Shown here piece after piece: positions 45,946-53,909 of a stretch of DNA of 64,000 nt (position 1 is its first letter; every line of letters begins with the position of its first letter). The position numbers were made by a program, and so were the translations under genes. A model generated the notes under the pieces. The model did no database searches. It was not told the origin of the DNA and was given only the letters and a program-made list of their open reading frames with translations. The DNA is taken from the NCBI GenBank assembly GCA_027484085.1, contig JAIXQF010000004.1, forward strand, positions 960,162 to 1,024,161, given 5' to 3'. The stretch comes from Actinomycetales bacterium (GTDB lineage: Bacteria; Actinomycetota; Actinomycetes; S36-B12; UBA5976).

Positions 45946-47280
45946 TTAATCCTGGCGAAACCGATTGATCGCATCGATGTGCTTGGCCCGAAGTTCTGGG
46001 TTTGTTACACCAAGTCCAGGCTCCTCAGCCAGTGCCAAAACTGCCACTTTGCCTTGGTGCAAGTTGTGGTGAACTTCGTATGCAGCCTGACCAGATTCTT
46101 CAAGCGTGAACGTCTTTGACAACGTTGGATGCACAAGGCCCTTTGCGATCAAACGATTAGCTTCGTAAGCCTCGCGGTAGTTAGCAAAGTGTGACCCAAC
46201 GATGCTCTTTAAGTTCATCCATAAGTAACGGTTGTCATATTCGTGCATGAAACCACTCGTTGAAGCACAAGTTACAATCGTGCCACCCTTACGAGCGACA
46301 TAAACACTGGCACCAAAAGTTTCCCGGCCTGGGTGCTCAAACACAATGTCAGCGTCATCGCCACCAGTTAGCTCGCGAATCTTGTTACCTAACCGCTTCC
46401 ATTCCTTTGGATCTTGCGTGGCATCGTCTTTCCAGAACTTGTAACCTTCAACGCTGCGATCAATTACTAATTCCGCGCCCATCTTGCGACAGATCTCTGC
46501 CTTTTCTGGCGAAGAAACAACACAAACTGGAATCGCGCCACCGTTTAGCGCGTATTGAGTTGCATAAGATCCAAGGCCACCAGTTGCGCCCCAAATCAAA
46601 ACCACATCGCCCTGCTTCATTCCAGCACCATTGCGCGAAACTAATTGACGATAAGCCGTTGAGTTGACTAGACCTGGGGTTGCTGCTTCTTCCCAAGTTA
46701 AATGTTCTGGCTTTGGCAACAGTTGATTCGCCTTAACGATTGCGAATTCAGCCAAACCTCCGAAGTTAGTTTCAAATCCCCAAATACGTTGCTCTGGATC
46801 CAGCATGGTGTCGTTGTGTCCAAGTGGAGATTCAAGTTCAACGCTCAAGCAATGCGCGACAATTCGATCCCCTGGCTTCCAAGTATTAACGCCTGGTCCA
46901 ACGCGAAGCACAACACCAGAGGCATCGCTTCCGATGATGTGATATGGCAAGTCATGACGCTTGGCATCTTCATGAGTCTTGCCATAGCGCTCAAGGAATC
47001 CAAAAGTTGAAACAGGCTCGAAAATTGAAGTCCACACGGTGTTGTAGTTAATGCTTGATGCCATTACGGCAATTAAGGCTTCACCTGGAGCTAGTTCAGG
47101 AAATGGGACTGTATCTATGTGAAGTGACTTCCGCGGATCTTTTTCTTTGGAGGCAAGTCCCGAAAACATTTCAGTTTCGTCTTTATGAATGGTTACTGCT
47201 TTGAAGGAGTCCGGAAGGGATAAGCCAGCAAAATCTTGGGCATTGCCGTGTTCTGTGATTGCCGTAACAACGTTTTTCAT
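45946..47280 (-). CDS. ccr: Crotonyl-CoA carboxylase/reductase
   Basis: A medium-chain dehydrogenase/reductase family enzyme of about 444 aa that reduces crotonyl-CoA with NADPH while adding CO2 to give ethylmalonyl-CoA, the key step of the pathway. Landmarks: MASSINYNTVWTSIFEPVSTF near residue 75, GSDASGVVLRVGPGVNTWKPGD, WGATGGLGSYATQYAL for NADPH, and FEHPGRETFGASVYV with the CO2-pocket region. TTG at 47292 is in frame but the ATG at 47280 is used. Two palindromes lie in its promoter region. It is the first gene of the operon. Confidence 0.94.
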   Translation of the reverse strand: MKNVVTAITEHGNAQDFAGLSLPDSFKAVTIHKDETEMFSGLASKEKDPRKSLHIDTVPFPELAPGEALIAVMASSINYNTVWTSIFEPVSTFGFLERYGKTHEDAKRHDLPYHIIGSDASGVVLRVGPGVNTWKPGDRIVAHCLSVELESPLGHNDTMLDPEQRIWGFETNFGGLAEFAIVKANQLLPKPEHLTWEEAATPGLVNSTAYRQLVSRNGAGMKQGDVVLIWGATGGLGSYATQYALNGGAIPVCVVSSPEKAEICRKMGAELVIDRSVEGYKFWKDDATQDPKEWKRLGNKIRELTGGDDADIVFEHPGRETFGASVYVARKGGTIVTCASTSGFMHEYDNRYLWMNLKSIVGSHFANYREAYEANRLIAKGLVHPTLSKTFTLEESGQAAYEVHHNLHQGKVAVLALAEEPGLGVTNPELRAKHIDAINRFRQD

Positions 47281-47361
47281 GACCCGTCCCAACGCCGATT
47301 CGCCGCACTCGGGCGATTCTCAACAATTGCACGGACCCATCAATCTCGCATCCGTATAAGG

Positions 47362-47395
47362 ATTGTATCCAATTTCAATGCAGATTGGATCCAAT
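47362..47395. promoter_or_regulatory. Tandem operator-like sites ATTGTATCCAAT and ATTGGATCCAAT upstream of ccr
   Basis: The first copy is at 47362-47373 and the second, a perfect palindrome, at 47384-47395. They differ at one base and start 22 bp apart, two turns of the helix, as expected for two repressor dimers on one DNA face. They lie 80-115 bp upstream of the ccr start. The first copy contains TACAAT on the minus strand, which could be the -10 box. Confidence 0.6.
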
Positions 47396-47423
47396 TTTGC
47401 AAAATCCCTGATGAAAGGCAGTT

Positions 47424-47885
47424 TTACTTAGTCATATAGCTTTCGGAATCATACAAAGCGTCATACAAAAGTCCGATATTCCGGCCATCCTGCGATTCTG
47501 GGTCATAAATCGAGTCCTGAGGCCCAGCTACCGACAGAACATAGCCATCTGCTCGGGCGACTTCACTGCCATATAGAGGTGGCTCATTGGGGTTAACTGC
47601 TCCATCGAACACAGATTCGGGCATGTAGTAAACGCCCATAAGTATTGTTGGATCGCCTTGCTCCGGTGTGTAAGTGACTGTGACCGCCGATTCAACCCCA
47701 GCACCAAACACATCGCTAGCCCAGTCCCCTGTCATTGGCTCGACTGAAAGCTTGCTCTCCAAACCACTTGGCGGATGAAAACTATACGGAACCGGATCCA
47801 AATCAACCATTCCTGTCATGCTGAGAGAACATCCAGCTACGAATGCTGCTGCAATACCCGCAGCGATAGCGCGCGTCAGATTCAT
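47424..47885 (-). CDS. Small lipoprotein of unknown function
   Basis: A 153-aa protein with a signal peptide ending in the lipobox VAGC (Cys-19), then a beta-rich acidic domain starting SLSMTGMVDLDPVPYSFHPPSG. No family is recognised. It follows the two-helix membrane protein gene by nine bases on the same strand and is probably cotranscribed with it. The 3' end lies close to the ccr promoter region; no clear terminator separates it from ccr. Confidence 0.65.
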   Translation of the reverse strand: MNLTRAIAAGIAAAFVAGCSLSMTGMVDLDPVPYSFHPPSGLESKLSVEPMTGDWASDVFGAGVESAVTVTYTPEQGDPTILMGVYYMPESVFDGAVNPNEPPLYGSEVARADGYVLSVAGPQDSIYDPESQDGRNIGLLYDALYDSESYMTK

Positions 47886-47894
47886 GGTTCAAAC

Positions 47895-48908
47895 CTACTT
47901 AACCCATGATGGATATTGCTTGCGCAAGAGCTCGATTTGCGACTCAATTGCAGCAACATCACGTGCAGCAATTTCTTGAGCTTCGGCAAACTTTTCCTTT
48001 TGCAACTTGATGCTCTCGGCTATCGCTGCTGCAATCTCACCGGCTGTTGCTTTTCCAGAGGTATCAAGTGATCGCGCCGGGATTTCATCTACCGCATCCA
48101 GCAAAGTTCCAGCCGCCCACATATCTGCAGGTCGAGAGAAAATCACAATCCAGTTGGTACCTTTACCGCTGGCTGAAATTCGAAGCTGGAACCCTTCTCC
48201 GGTCCAGTCAATGATTGCTGAGTAATCAGCTTTTCGATTAAACATCTCGCCGACATACGCAATGCCCTGGGTGCTGGCAATGAACCGACCGTTTGATTCA
48301 ATCAAAGTGAGTTCATCTGGACCTTGAGTCGAAACTGATCGAGACTTGCTACTTGATCGACCCGAAGCGCCGAGAAATACCCCTCCAACAGGAATACCAA
48401 TGAAGGGCCGACCTGCTGATCGCGAGGTACTTTCGGTAACTCTTGGTCCTTTGCGAGGTTCAACAAGTGCGACACCGTCGATGACCAAAACTTGCTCTTC
48501 GTTGTCCGTAACTGCGTTGAAATCAGGAAATGAGTCCAACAAAGATTGAAAGTGGGTCATTTCTTCGGTCAAACGGGTTTGGTAGGTGTGATGTTGGGCG
48601 AGAGACAACTGCATCTTGGAGTGCTTAGACCAGCCACCAAACAAATATGAAATCACTGACTGCGACTTGGCGGCGTTAATTTCTTCAGGCGCAACAGCCG
48701 CCGGCGCTGGAGTTGTTGGCAGATCCGTTGACTTACCTTTGGACCCAGAGTTACGCGCATCAATTGCAACCAAAACTACAACTAGCGCAAACCAAACCCA
48801 AGATCCGAAAGCATCGGCAAGTGGCATAGTAATCAGCCAACCAATGATTATCAGAAACCAGAAGGTGGGCCTTGTATACCAGGGCTTACGTATTGCAGAG
48901 CTAGCCAT
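47895..48908 (-). CDS. Two-helix membrane protein of unknown function
   Basis: A 337-aa protein. GGAGAAGG precedes the ATG at 48908 by about eight bases, so this start beats the in-frame ATG at 48926. Two adjacent helices (FWFLIIIGWLITMPLADAF and WVWFALVVVLVAIDA) are followed by a Pro/Ala linker, a beta domain with the Ser/Arg-rich loop SGRSSSKSRSVS and DELTLIESNGRFIAST, and a C-terminal coiled coil ending RKQYPSWVK. The middle part looks like a PH- or bPH-like domain but that is only an impression. Confidence 0.6.
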   Translation of the reverse strand: MASSAIRKPWYTRPTFWFLIIIGWLITMPLADAFGSWVWFALVVVLVAIDARNSGSKGKSTDLPTTPAPAAVAPEEINAAKSQSVISYLFGGWSKHSKMQLSLAQHHTYQTRLTEEMTHFQSLLDSFPDFNAVTDNEEQVLVIDGVALVEPRKGPRVTESTSRSAGRPFIGIPVGGVFLGASGRSSSKSRSVSTQGPDELTLIESNGRFIASTQGIAYVGEMFNRKADYSAIIDWTGEGFQLRISASGKGTNWIVIFSRPADMWAAGTLLDAVDEIPARSLDTSGKATAGEIAAAIAESIKLQKEKFAEAQEIAARDVAAIESQIELLRKQYPSWVK

Positions 48909-48993
48909 AACCACTACCTTCTCCATCTCAGCCAGGAAATCTGGCGTTGCTATTTAGGATAACGGCGTGGGCTGACAACAAAACTATTTGTTG

Positions 48994-49779
48994 TTAGTGA
49001 GTTCCGTAGACTCGCCGGGCGTTTTCGAAAGCCACCATGTTCACTACTCGAATTGCGTCCGCCTCAGACCAGTGGCCTTCGTCAACCCATCGACTAAACA
49101 GGCGGTCAACTTCGACTCGGAAAAGTTTGGCTCCTAGATAAGTTAAGTCCGAAAGTCCCCAGGCATCTGATGAGAAAAGAATCTTGTTAAACGGGGCCAA
49201 TTCAAAACTCTCGGCAATAATCTGGCTAGATTGCGCGCCGGTGTAGTTAATAGCTAGGCCAACATCTAGATAAACATTTCTAAACATCTGGGCCAAGTAG
49301 CCGGCATTTCGATGAAATGGATAGCAGTGCAGCAACATAAGCGGGATGTTTCGCGCTTCTGCGATCTTGATGAATTCAGTCATTAATAACGGATCGCAGC
49401 GGTGTAATTGCAGGTCTGGATCACCGTAACCAACATGGAACTGAATCGGCAGATTCAAATCCATACCTTCGTATAGGAAGTGACGAAGCAGAACTGGGTC
49501 AGCAACTCGAACCGATCCAGTCGCCTCAAAATCTTTGAGCAGCTCGGTAGCAGCCGCCACAACCTCAGATTCACTTGGTCGCAACGGATCAAAATCTAGT
49601 CCGTATCGATAAGCAATGATCGACTTAAGGCCAATTGCCCCGGCTGCCTCTACTTGAAGTTTTGCTCGATAGTCATTGATGAAACTACTTGCGGTTGTGG
49701 ACAAATCAAAGTTGAACTGATTAAGAATCGAATTGCCGAATACCCAATAACTGAGACCGCAACCCACTGGTACACCCAC
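48994..49779 (-). pseudogene. Amidohydrolase-family remnant lacking its N-terminal third
   Basis: Residues from about 19 onward match the C-terminal part of TIM-barrel amidohydrolases of the FluG/glutamine-synthetase-associated type: IGLKSIIAYRYGLDF, IQFHVGYGDPDL with a metal histidine, LMLLHCYPFHRNAG, and LFSSDAWGLSDL with the catalytic aspartate. The expected N-terminal barrel start with the HxH metal pair is absent. The first 16 codons of the open frame run antisense to a separate acetamidase/formamidase fragment, so the original 5' end is gone. The metal site would be incomplete. An intact short gene cannot be fully excluded. Confidence 0.6.
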
Positions 49780-50019
49780 GGCGCAATCGAAGAAAACGGC
49801 ACCCTCACAGAAGCCCTAACAATCGCTTGTGAAGAAGCCGCGAAGCTACTCGTTGATCAATGGGGTTTCACAATTGAAGATGCCTTCATTTTCTTGTCAG
49901 TTGCAGGCGATGCCGGCATTGCGCAATCAACACATGGTTCTGCCGGCGGTCCAGGAAGCGTAATTGCTCGCATGGGCGTGCCAAAGATTGGCGCTTGCCC
50001 ATCTCCGTTTAAGAGTTAA
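49732..50019 (+). pseudogene. C-terminal remnant of an acetamidase/formamidase
   Basis: From about 49732 the plus strand encodes IAEYPITETATHWYTHGAI, followed by LTEALTIACEEAAKLLVDQWGF, EDAFIFLSVAGDAGIAQ and a final RMGVPKIGACPSPFKS. This order (THW-T-G, helix, EDA--L-S-A-D--I-Q, PK) is that of the last quarter of acetamidase/formamidase family enzymes. The rest of the gene, including metal-binding parts, is missing: upstream sequence in this frame is only the antisense of the amidohydrolase remnant. It is therefore a broken 3' fragment. Confidence 0.6.
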
Positions 50020-50198
50020 TTAGTTCCAGAAAGCGCGAAGCCAGGCACTCCCACATTGGCAGGAATCCTGGCTCACTTTTGGCAGTCTACGTGTCCACCA
50101 ACTCTCTAATTTTGAACCTCATGCCTCTTTTTGTCAATGACTTTTGAAGCTGTGGATAATTTGCGTCCTCACAACTGACTGGCCTATAAGTTCTTCGA

Positions 50199-50723
50199 AT
50201 GACATGTAACTCTTATGTTGATGAGTCTGCGCGCTCACAGTACATGCTCTGCGGAGTCAATGTACGTCAGGAGAATCTGTCGGAGACAAGGAGTGCGCTA
50301 AAGGCGCTTACTCAAAGAGGTAAGTCAAGGGTTCACATGTATGAAGAAACTCGAGGGCGACAACACTATATTGCCCGCGAAATCAGCAATCTTGATGTTT
50401 CAGCTTGGTTAATCTCGGTTTCTAGCGCTACGTGCAAGCAGCCCGATTCTAGGTTTTTAGCCTTCAAGGCTCTTGCAGAAATCCGAATGCTCAAGGAGTC
50501 CCGAATCATGATCTTGGAGAACAGTAACTCAATGCGTCGCGACAATCGGACGTTAAATGAAGTTTCACGAAACGCCAGTTTCCAATTCCCCCATTACCGC
50601 CACATGAACTCTCGTCACGAACCTCTGCTTTGGCTGCCAGACATCATCGCTTGGTGCTACGGCCGTGGAGGCACTTGGCGAGACACAGTTGGGCCGCTGG
50701 TCACTGAAGTTATCGAAATCTAA
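50199..50723 (+). CDS. DUF3800-like protein
   Basis: A 174-aa protein opening CNSYVDESARSQYMLCGVNV, which resembles the YVDESG--Y-L-G-V strand of DUF3800 and related RNase-H-like proteins. The first Asp-Glu could be catalytic. Next come ETRSALKALTQRGKSRVHM, where the loop RVHMYEE matches the LH--D/E motif, and a C-terminal LPDIIAWCYGRGGTW helix. Function of this group is unknown. Close relatives are often found singly in Actinobacteria. It starts ATG at 50199 and ends two bases before the convergent neighbour. Confidence 0.55.
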   Translation: MTCNSYVDESARSQYMLCGVNVRQENLSETRSALKALTQRGKSRVHMYEETRGRQHYIAREISNLDVSAWLISVSSATCKQPDSRFLAFKALAEIRMLKESRIMILENSNSMRRDNRTLNEVSRNASFQFPHYRHMNSRHEPLLWLPDIIAWCYGRGGTWRDTVGPLVTEVIEI

Positions 50724-50725
50724 TC

Positions 50726-51091
50726 CTAATAAGCCGGTGCGATTAATCCGAAATACTCAGCCAGCGATCTGATCTTCCTGCGGAAGCGACCAATCCGAAC
50801 ATAGTTGCACCAAAGAGACATTCGCATCCCATACCAAAACTGCCCTGGCTCCCAATAGAAATTGGTTCTTGGGATTCGCTTCCAGTAAGTGAACTCACCG
50901 GAGAGTCGATCGTAAGAGATGGCTTCTCTTGGCAACATCACTGGTTCGTCGGCAAACGGATTTTCTTGCATGTATTCGATGGCGTATTCCAGATACTCCT
51001 CTTCGGAGATCTCATCCATATCGCGCCAACCACAGCGCATTCTCACATGAGCCTCAATGGCCAGCTGGTCTTCCTTAAAGTCCAAGTCCAC
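50726..51091 (-). CDS. Hypothetical protein
   Basis: A 121-aa acidic protein with no signal peptide or membrane helix and no recognised family. Visible features: an Asp/Glu-rich N-terminal half (EISEEEYLEYAIEYMQEN) followed by a Trp/Tyr-rich basic stretch (FTYWKRIPRTNFYWEPGQFWYGM) and KIRSLAEYFGLIAPAY at the end. It converges on the DUF3800-like gene with a two-base gap and diverges from the serine hydrolase gene. Confidence 0.5.
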   Translation of the reverse strand: MDLDFKEDQLAIEAHVRMRCGWRDMDEISEEEYLEYAIEYMQENPFADEPVMLPREAISYDRLSGEFTYWKRIPRTNFYWEPGQFWYGMRMSLWCNYVRIGRFRRKIRSLAEYFGLIAPAY

Positions 51092-51179
51092 TCCAGGTTT
51101 GCGCCGGTTTGTTGTTTATAAGGCTAAAGGCTCACTCGACATTTGGGAAGACCTGGTCTTGAGTTAATCTGAATCCACT

Positions 51180-52112
51180 ATGGGCAAAGTTGTGGATCTA
51201 GATTCGGCAAGCGAGAGGCTTGCCAAGGCTAAGCACCTAGATCCAGCAATCATTTGGACCAATCAATCTGGCACTCAATCAATTGGCCCAATTGATCAGC
51301 GATGGGAAATCGGATCAATCACAAAAGTTTTCACCGCGCTGTTGCTAGCCAAACTCCACACATCCAATCGTCTGGACATGGCCACACCAGTTGCCCAATA
51401 CCTGCCCAAGTCCCTGGTGTTGCCTGCGAACTTCCACCAAATCACTTTTGAACATCTTGCAACTCATCGATCTGGCTTGCCACGATTGCCAGCTGGAATG
51501 AAACTTTTTGGCAAAGACGCAATGGTTGATCCTTATGCGATCTTTTCCCAAGAGCGGGTTTACCAAGCCATCCAAGAAACGAAACTAAAGCGCACCCCAG
51601 GAACAAAGGGACCAAGGTATTCCAACTATGGCTTTGGATTACTTGGATTCGTTCTAGGGCTATCCCAAGAACAAACCTATGAACAGTTGTTGCAATCTGA
51701 AGTTCTGACTCCCCTCGGCCTAACTTCGGCCACGTTCACAGATGAAGGATTGCGCGTTGGACATGCCCGCAATAAGGAAGTGAGTCCCTGGCACATGGGC
51801 GACTTCAAAGCCATGGGCGGGCTTCGAATGACTGCTTCTGACCTAGATAAATTCCTCGTCCTATCCCAAGATCCAAACCATGAGCTATCGGCAGCCTTCG
51901 CCGAGACTTTCAAGATTCGGTATCAAGCAAAGCGTTCAGCTATTGGCCTGGGCTGGATGTTCCTCAAGGACAACAAGATCGTTGGTCATAACGGTGGCAC
52001 CCGAGGCGCTCGCACCGAAGCGTTCATAAACCTGGAAACCAATAGTCGAGTTGTAGTTTGCGGCGATGGCAACGGCGGAACATTCCCGGTAGCGATTGAT
52101 TTACTCAGCTGA
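51180..52112 (+). CDS. Serine beta-lactamase-like hydrolase (class C/PBP4* type)
   Basis: A 310-aa penicillin-recognising-fold hydrolase. The catalytic SxxK is S46-I-T-K49 in WEIGSITKVFTALLLAK. The YxN motif is Y147-S-N149, and the third motif reads HNGGTRG, as in esterase/DD-peptidase-like members. No signal peptide is seen, so it is probably cytosolic, unlike true beta-lactamases. The substrate is unknown. TAATCT lies nine bases before the ATG, giving an almost leaderless mRNA. The 3' end overlaps the convergent gene by 12 bases. Confidence 0.8.
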   Translation: MGKVVDLDSASERLAKAKHLDPAIIWTNQSGTQSIGPIDQRWEIGSITKVFTALLLAKLHTSNRLDMATPVAQYLPKSLVLPANFHQITFEHLATHRSGLPRLPAGMKLFGKDAMVDPYAIFSQERVYQAIQETKLKRTPGTKGPRYSNYGFGLLGFVLGLSQEQTYEQLLQSEVLTPLGLTSATFTDEGLRVGHARNKEVSPWHMGDFKAMGGLRMTASDLDKFLVLSQDPNHELSAAFAETFKIRYQAKRSAIGLGWMFLKDNKIVGHNGGTRGARTEAFINLETNSRVVVCGDGNGGTFPVAIDLLS

Positions 52113-53819
52113 GCAAACGATGTCAACATCCGGTAAATAGCCATCAACTAAGTACTTCGTTATTGCGTCATCAATGCAGGCAATTCCCGCAAATGATGTC
52201 ACATGGCCAGATCCTTCATATGTAAGGAGACGAGATTGCATACGCGCCGCTGTGTCGCGGGCATTCTCAATTGGTGTGACGGTGTCTAGTTTTGAACCGA
52301 TGAACAAGAAGGTTTGCCCTGACTTGTTTACTGGAGTTTCCATACTCGCTGGTGGGTCTGGGATATTTGGATCATCAAAAGCTAGCCATGACCATTCACA
52401 GCCTCCTCGATCCCCGACATATACATATCCTGAATCTGAGGCAAAGAATTCGGAAGTAAACGGATCAGCTTCGGCATAAATCTTTTCGTCTTCGATTACT
52501 TCTTCTTTAGTCCGCAGATCCCGGCTATCGGTATCCAGGCAGTTAACTATGTTGAGCAAGTCTTCGGAATTGTCTCGCTCCCACTCGCCATCTTTTTCAT
52601 AATTTGGAGTCCAGCCATAGAGAACTAGTGCTTCAAACTCAAAGTCCCATGCATCTCCAGCTACTAGCGAATTCATCGCATCAGAAAAATATGGGTAATA
52701 ATCCTCGGTTGCGGCATAACTCATCGACAAGAGACCATTGAAAATCAGTTCATCATCTGAGTTCACAAACTCATCATCTGAGGCCAAACTCGATAAGTTC
52801 TTTGCCGCACCAGAAATCTTTCCTGCATTGGCTTTATCTTGGGCAGCAAAAATGATTTCTTCAACTTCCGCAACAGAATCCCCTGGGCACTTCTTATCTT
52901 TTGCGCACAGTTCAAAGAGCGCCATGAAGGCTTTGTAAGTGCTTTCTAACTCGGCTTGATTATCGCCAGTGTCGTCATTTGATGTAACGCTATCTAAAAC
53001 GATTCGCCCGGCATTCTCTGGAAATGCCCGAATGTATTCCACGGCCAATGTTGTGCCATAGGACATCCCAACAAAGTTCAGCTTGTCTTCACCAGCAACC
53101 ACTTCACGCATGATGTCCATGTCTTGGACGGTGTTCAAGGTAGTCATAACCCACCAAGTTGGATTCAACTTAGCGCAAGCGGCGACAGATTCCTGATGCC
53201 ATTTACTGTTAGCAATTCCTTCCTGCTCATTCTCAGGAGAAGACACCGTCTCGAAGTAGTAATCGATCGAAGCACTGTCGTCACAACGAATTGGAGAAGA
53301 CTTGCCGACACCGCGAGGATCAAAACCGACAATGTCATACTTCTGTCGAATCTCGTTAGGAACTTCTATCCGCTGCAAAATCTCGATGCCAGAGCCGCCT
53401 GGACCACCCGGATTAAAGAACAGCGTGCCAAGCTTGTTTGCCTGATCGAGTGCTGGTGATTTCAAAACAGCAATGTTCAAGTCAGGTAAATCTCTGCCAA
53501 ATTCAGATGAATAACTTGCTGGCACATTAAACGAAGCACACTGAGCCGTATCGGCTTCAAAGCCATCATTTTGATAATCAGAAGGAAGGATCGAATCTTC
53601 AGAACAAGATTCCCATGACACAGACTGAGCCAGGTAAGTATCAAGATTCAGGTCACCCGTCGCAGACACCGGAGCTTCAGTGCCTGGGCTCAAATACCCG
53701 TACCCATATCCAGCTGCACCTGCCACCAAGATAAACACCAGCGCGGTAGCCAAAGCACGAATTACTGATGTACCTGATTCTGGTTCAAGATCTTGGTCTT
53801 GGTCATATAGCTCGGTCAT
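52101..53819 (-). CDS. Membrane-anchored alpha/beta hydrolase with TAP-like C-terminal domain
   Basis: A 572-aa exported hydrolase of the tripeptidyl-aminopeptidase (TAP) type. An acidic N-terminus precedes an uncleaved anchor helix at about 20-40. The oxyanion strand FFNPGGPGGSGIEIL comes before the nucleophile elbow GMSYGT with Ser-253. The C-terminal TAP-like domain includes PVNKSGQTFLFIGSKLDTVTP and SGHVTSFAGIACIDD, where the catalytic Asp and His are expected. It would trim peptides outside the membrane. AGGAG lies before the ATG. Confidence 0.87.
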   Translation of the reverse strand: MTELYDQDQDLEPESGTSVIRALATALVFILVAGAAGYGYGYLSPGTEAPVSATGDLNLDTYLAQSVSWESCSEDSILPSDYQNDGFEADTAQCASFNVPASYSSEFGRDLPDLNIAVLKSPALDQANKLGTLFFNPGGPGGSGIEILQRIEVPNEIRQKYDIVGFDPRGVGKSSPIRCDDSASIDYYFETVSSPENEQEGIANSKWHQESVAACAKLNPTWWVMTTLNTVQDMDIMREVVAGEDKLNFVGMSYGTTLAVEYIRAFPENAGRIVLDSVTSNDDTGDNQAELESTYKAFMALFELCAKDKKCPGDSVAEVEEIIFAAQDKANAGKISGAAKNLSSLASDDEFVNSDDELIFNGLLSMSYAATEDYYPYFSDAMNSLVAGDAWDFEFEALVLYGWTPNYEKDGEWERDNSEDLLNIVNCLDTDSRDLRTKEEVIEDEKIYAEADPFTSEFFASDSGYVYVGDRGGCEWSWLAFDDPNIPDPPASMETPVNKSGQTFLFIGSKLDTVTPIENARDTAARMQSRLLTYEGSGHVTSFAGIACIDDAITKYLVDGYLPDVDIVCSAE

Positions 53820-53909
53820 TTCAGCTCCTACCGCCTGTGTTGCTAATCAGAGTAACCAAGATGTCTGACAATTATTTGGTATCGATGAGAGCTATGCGAG
53901 CAAATATTT

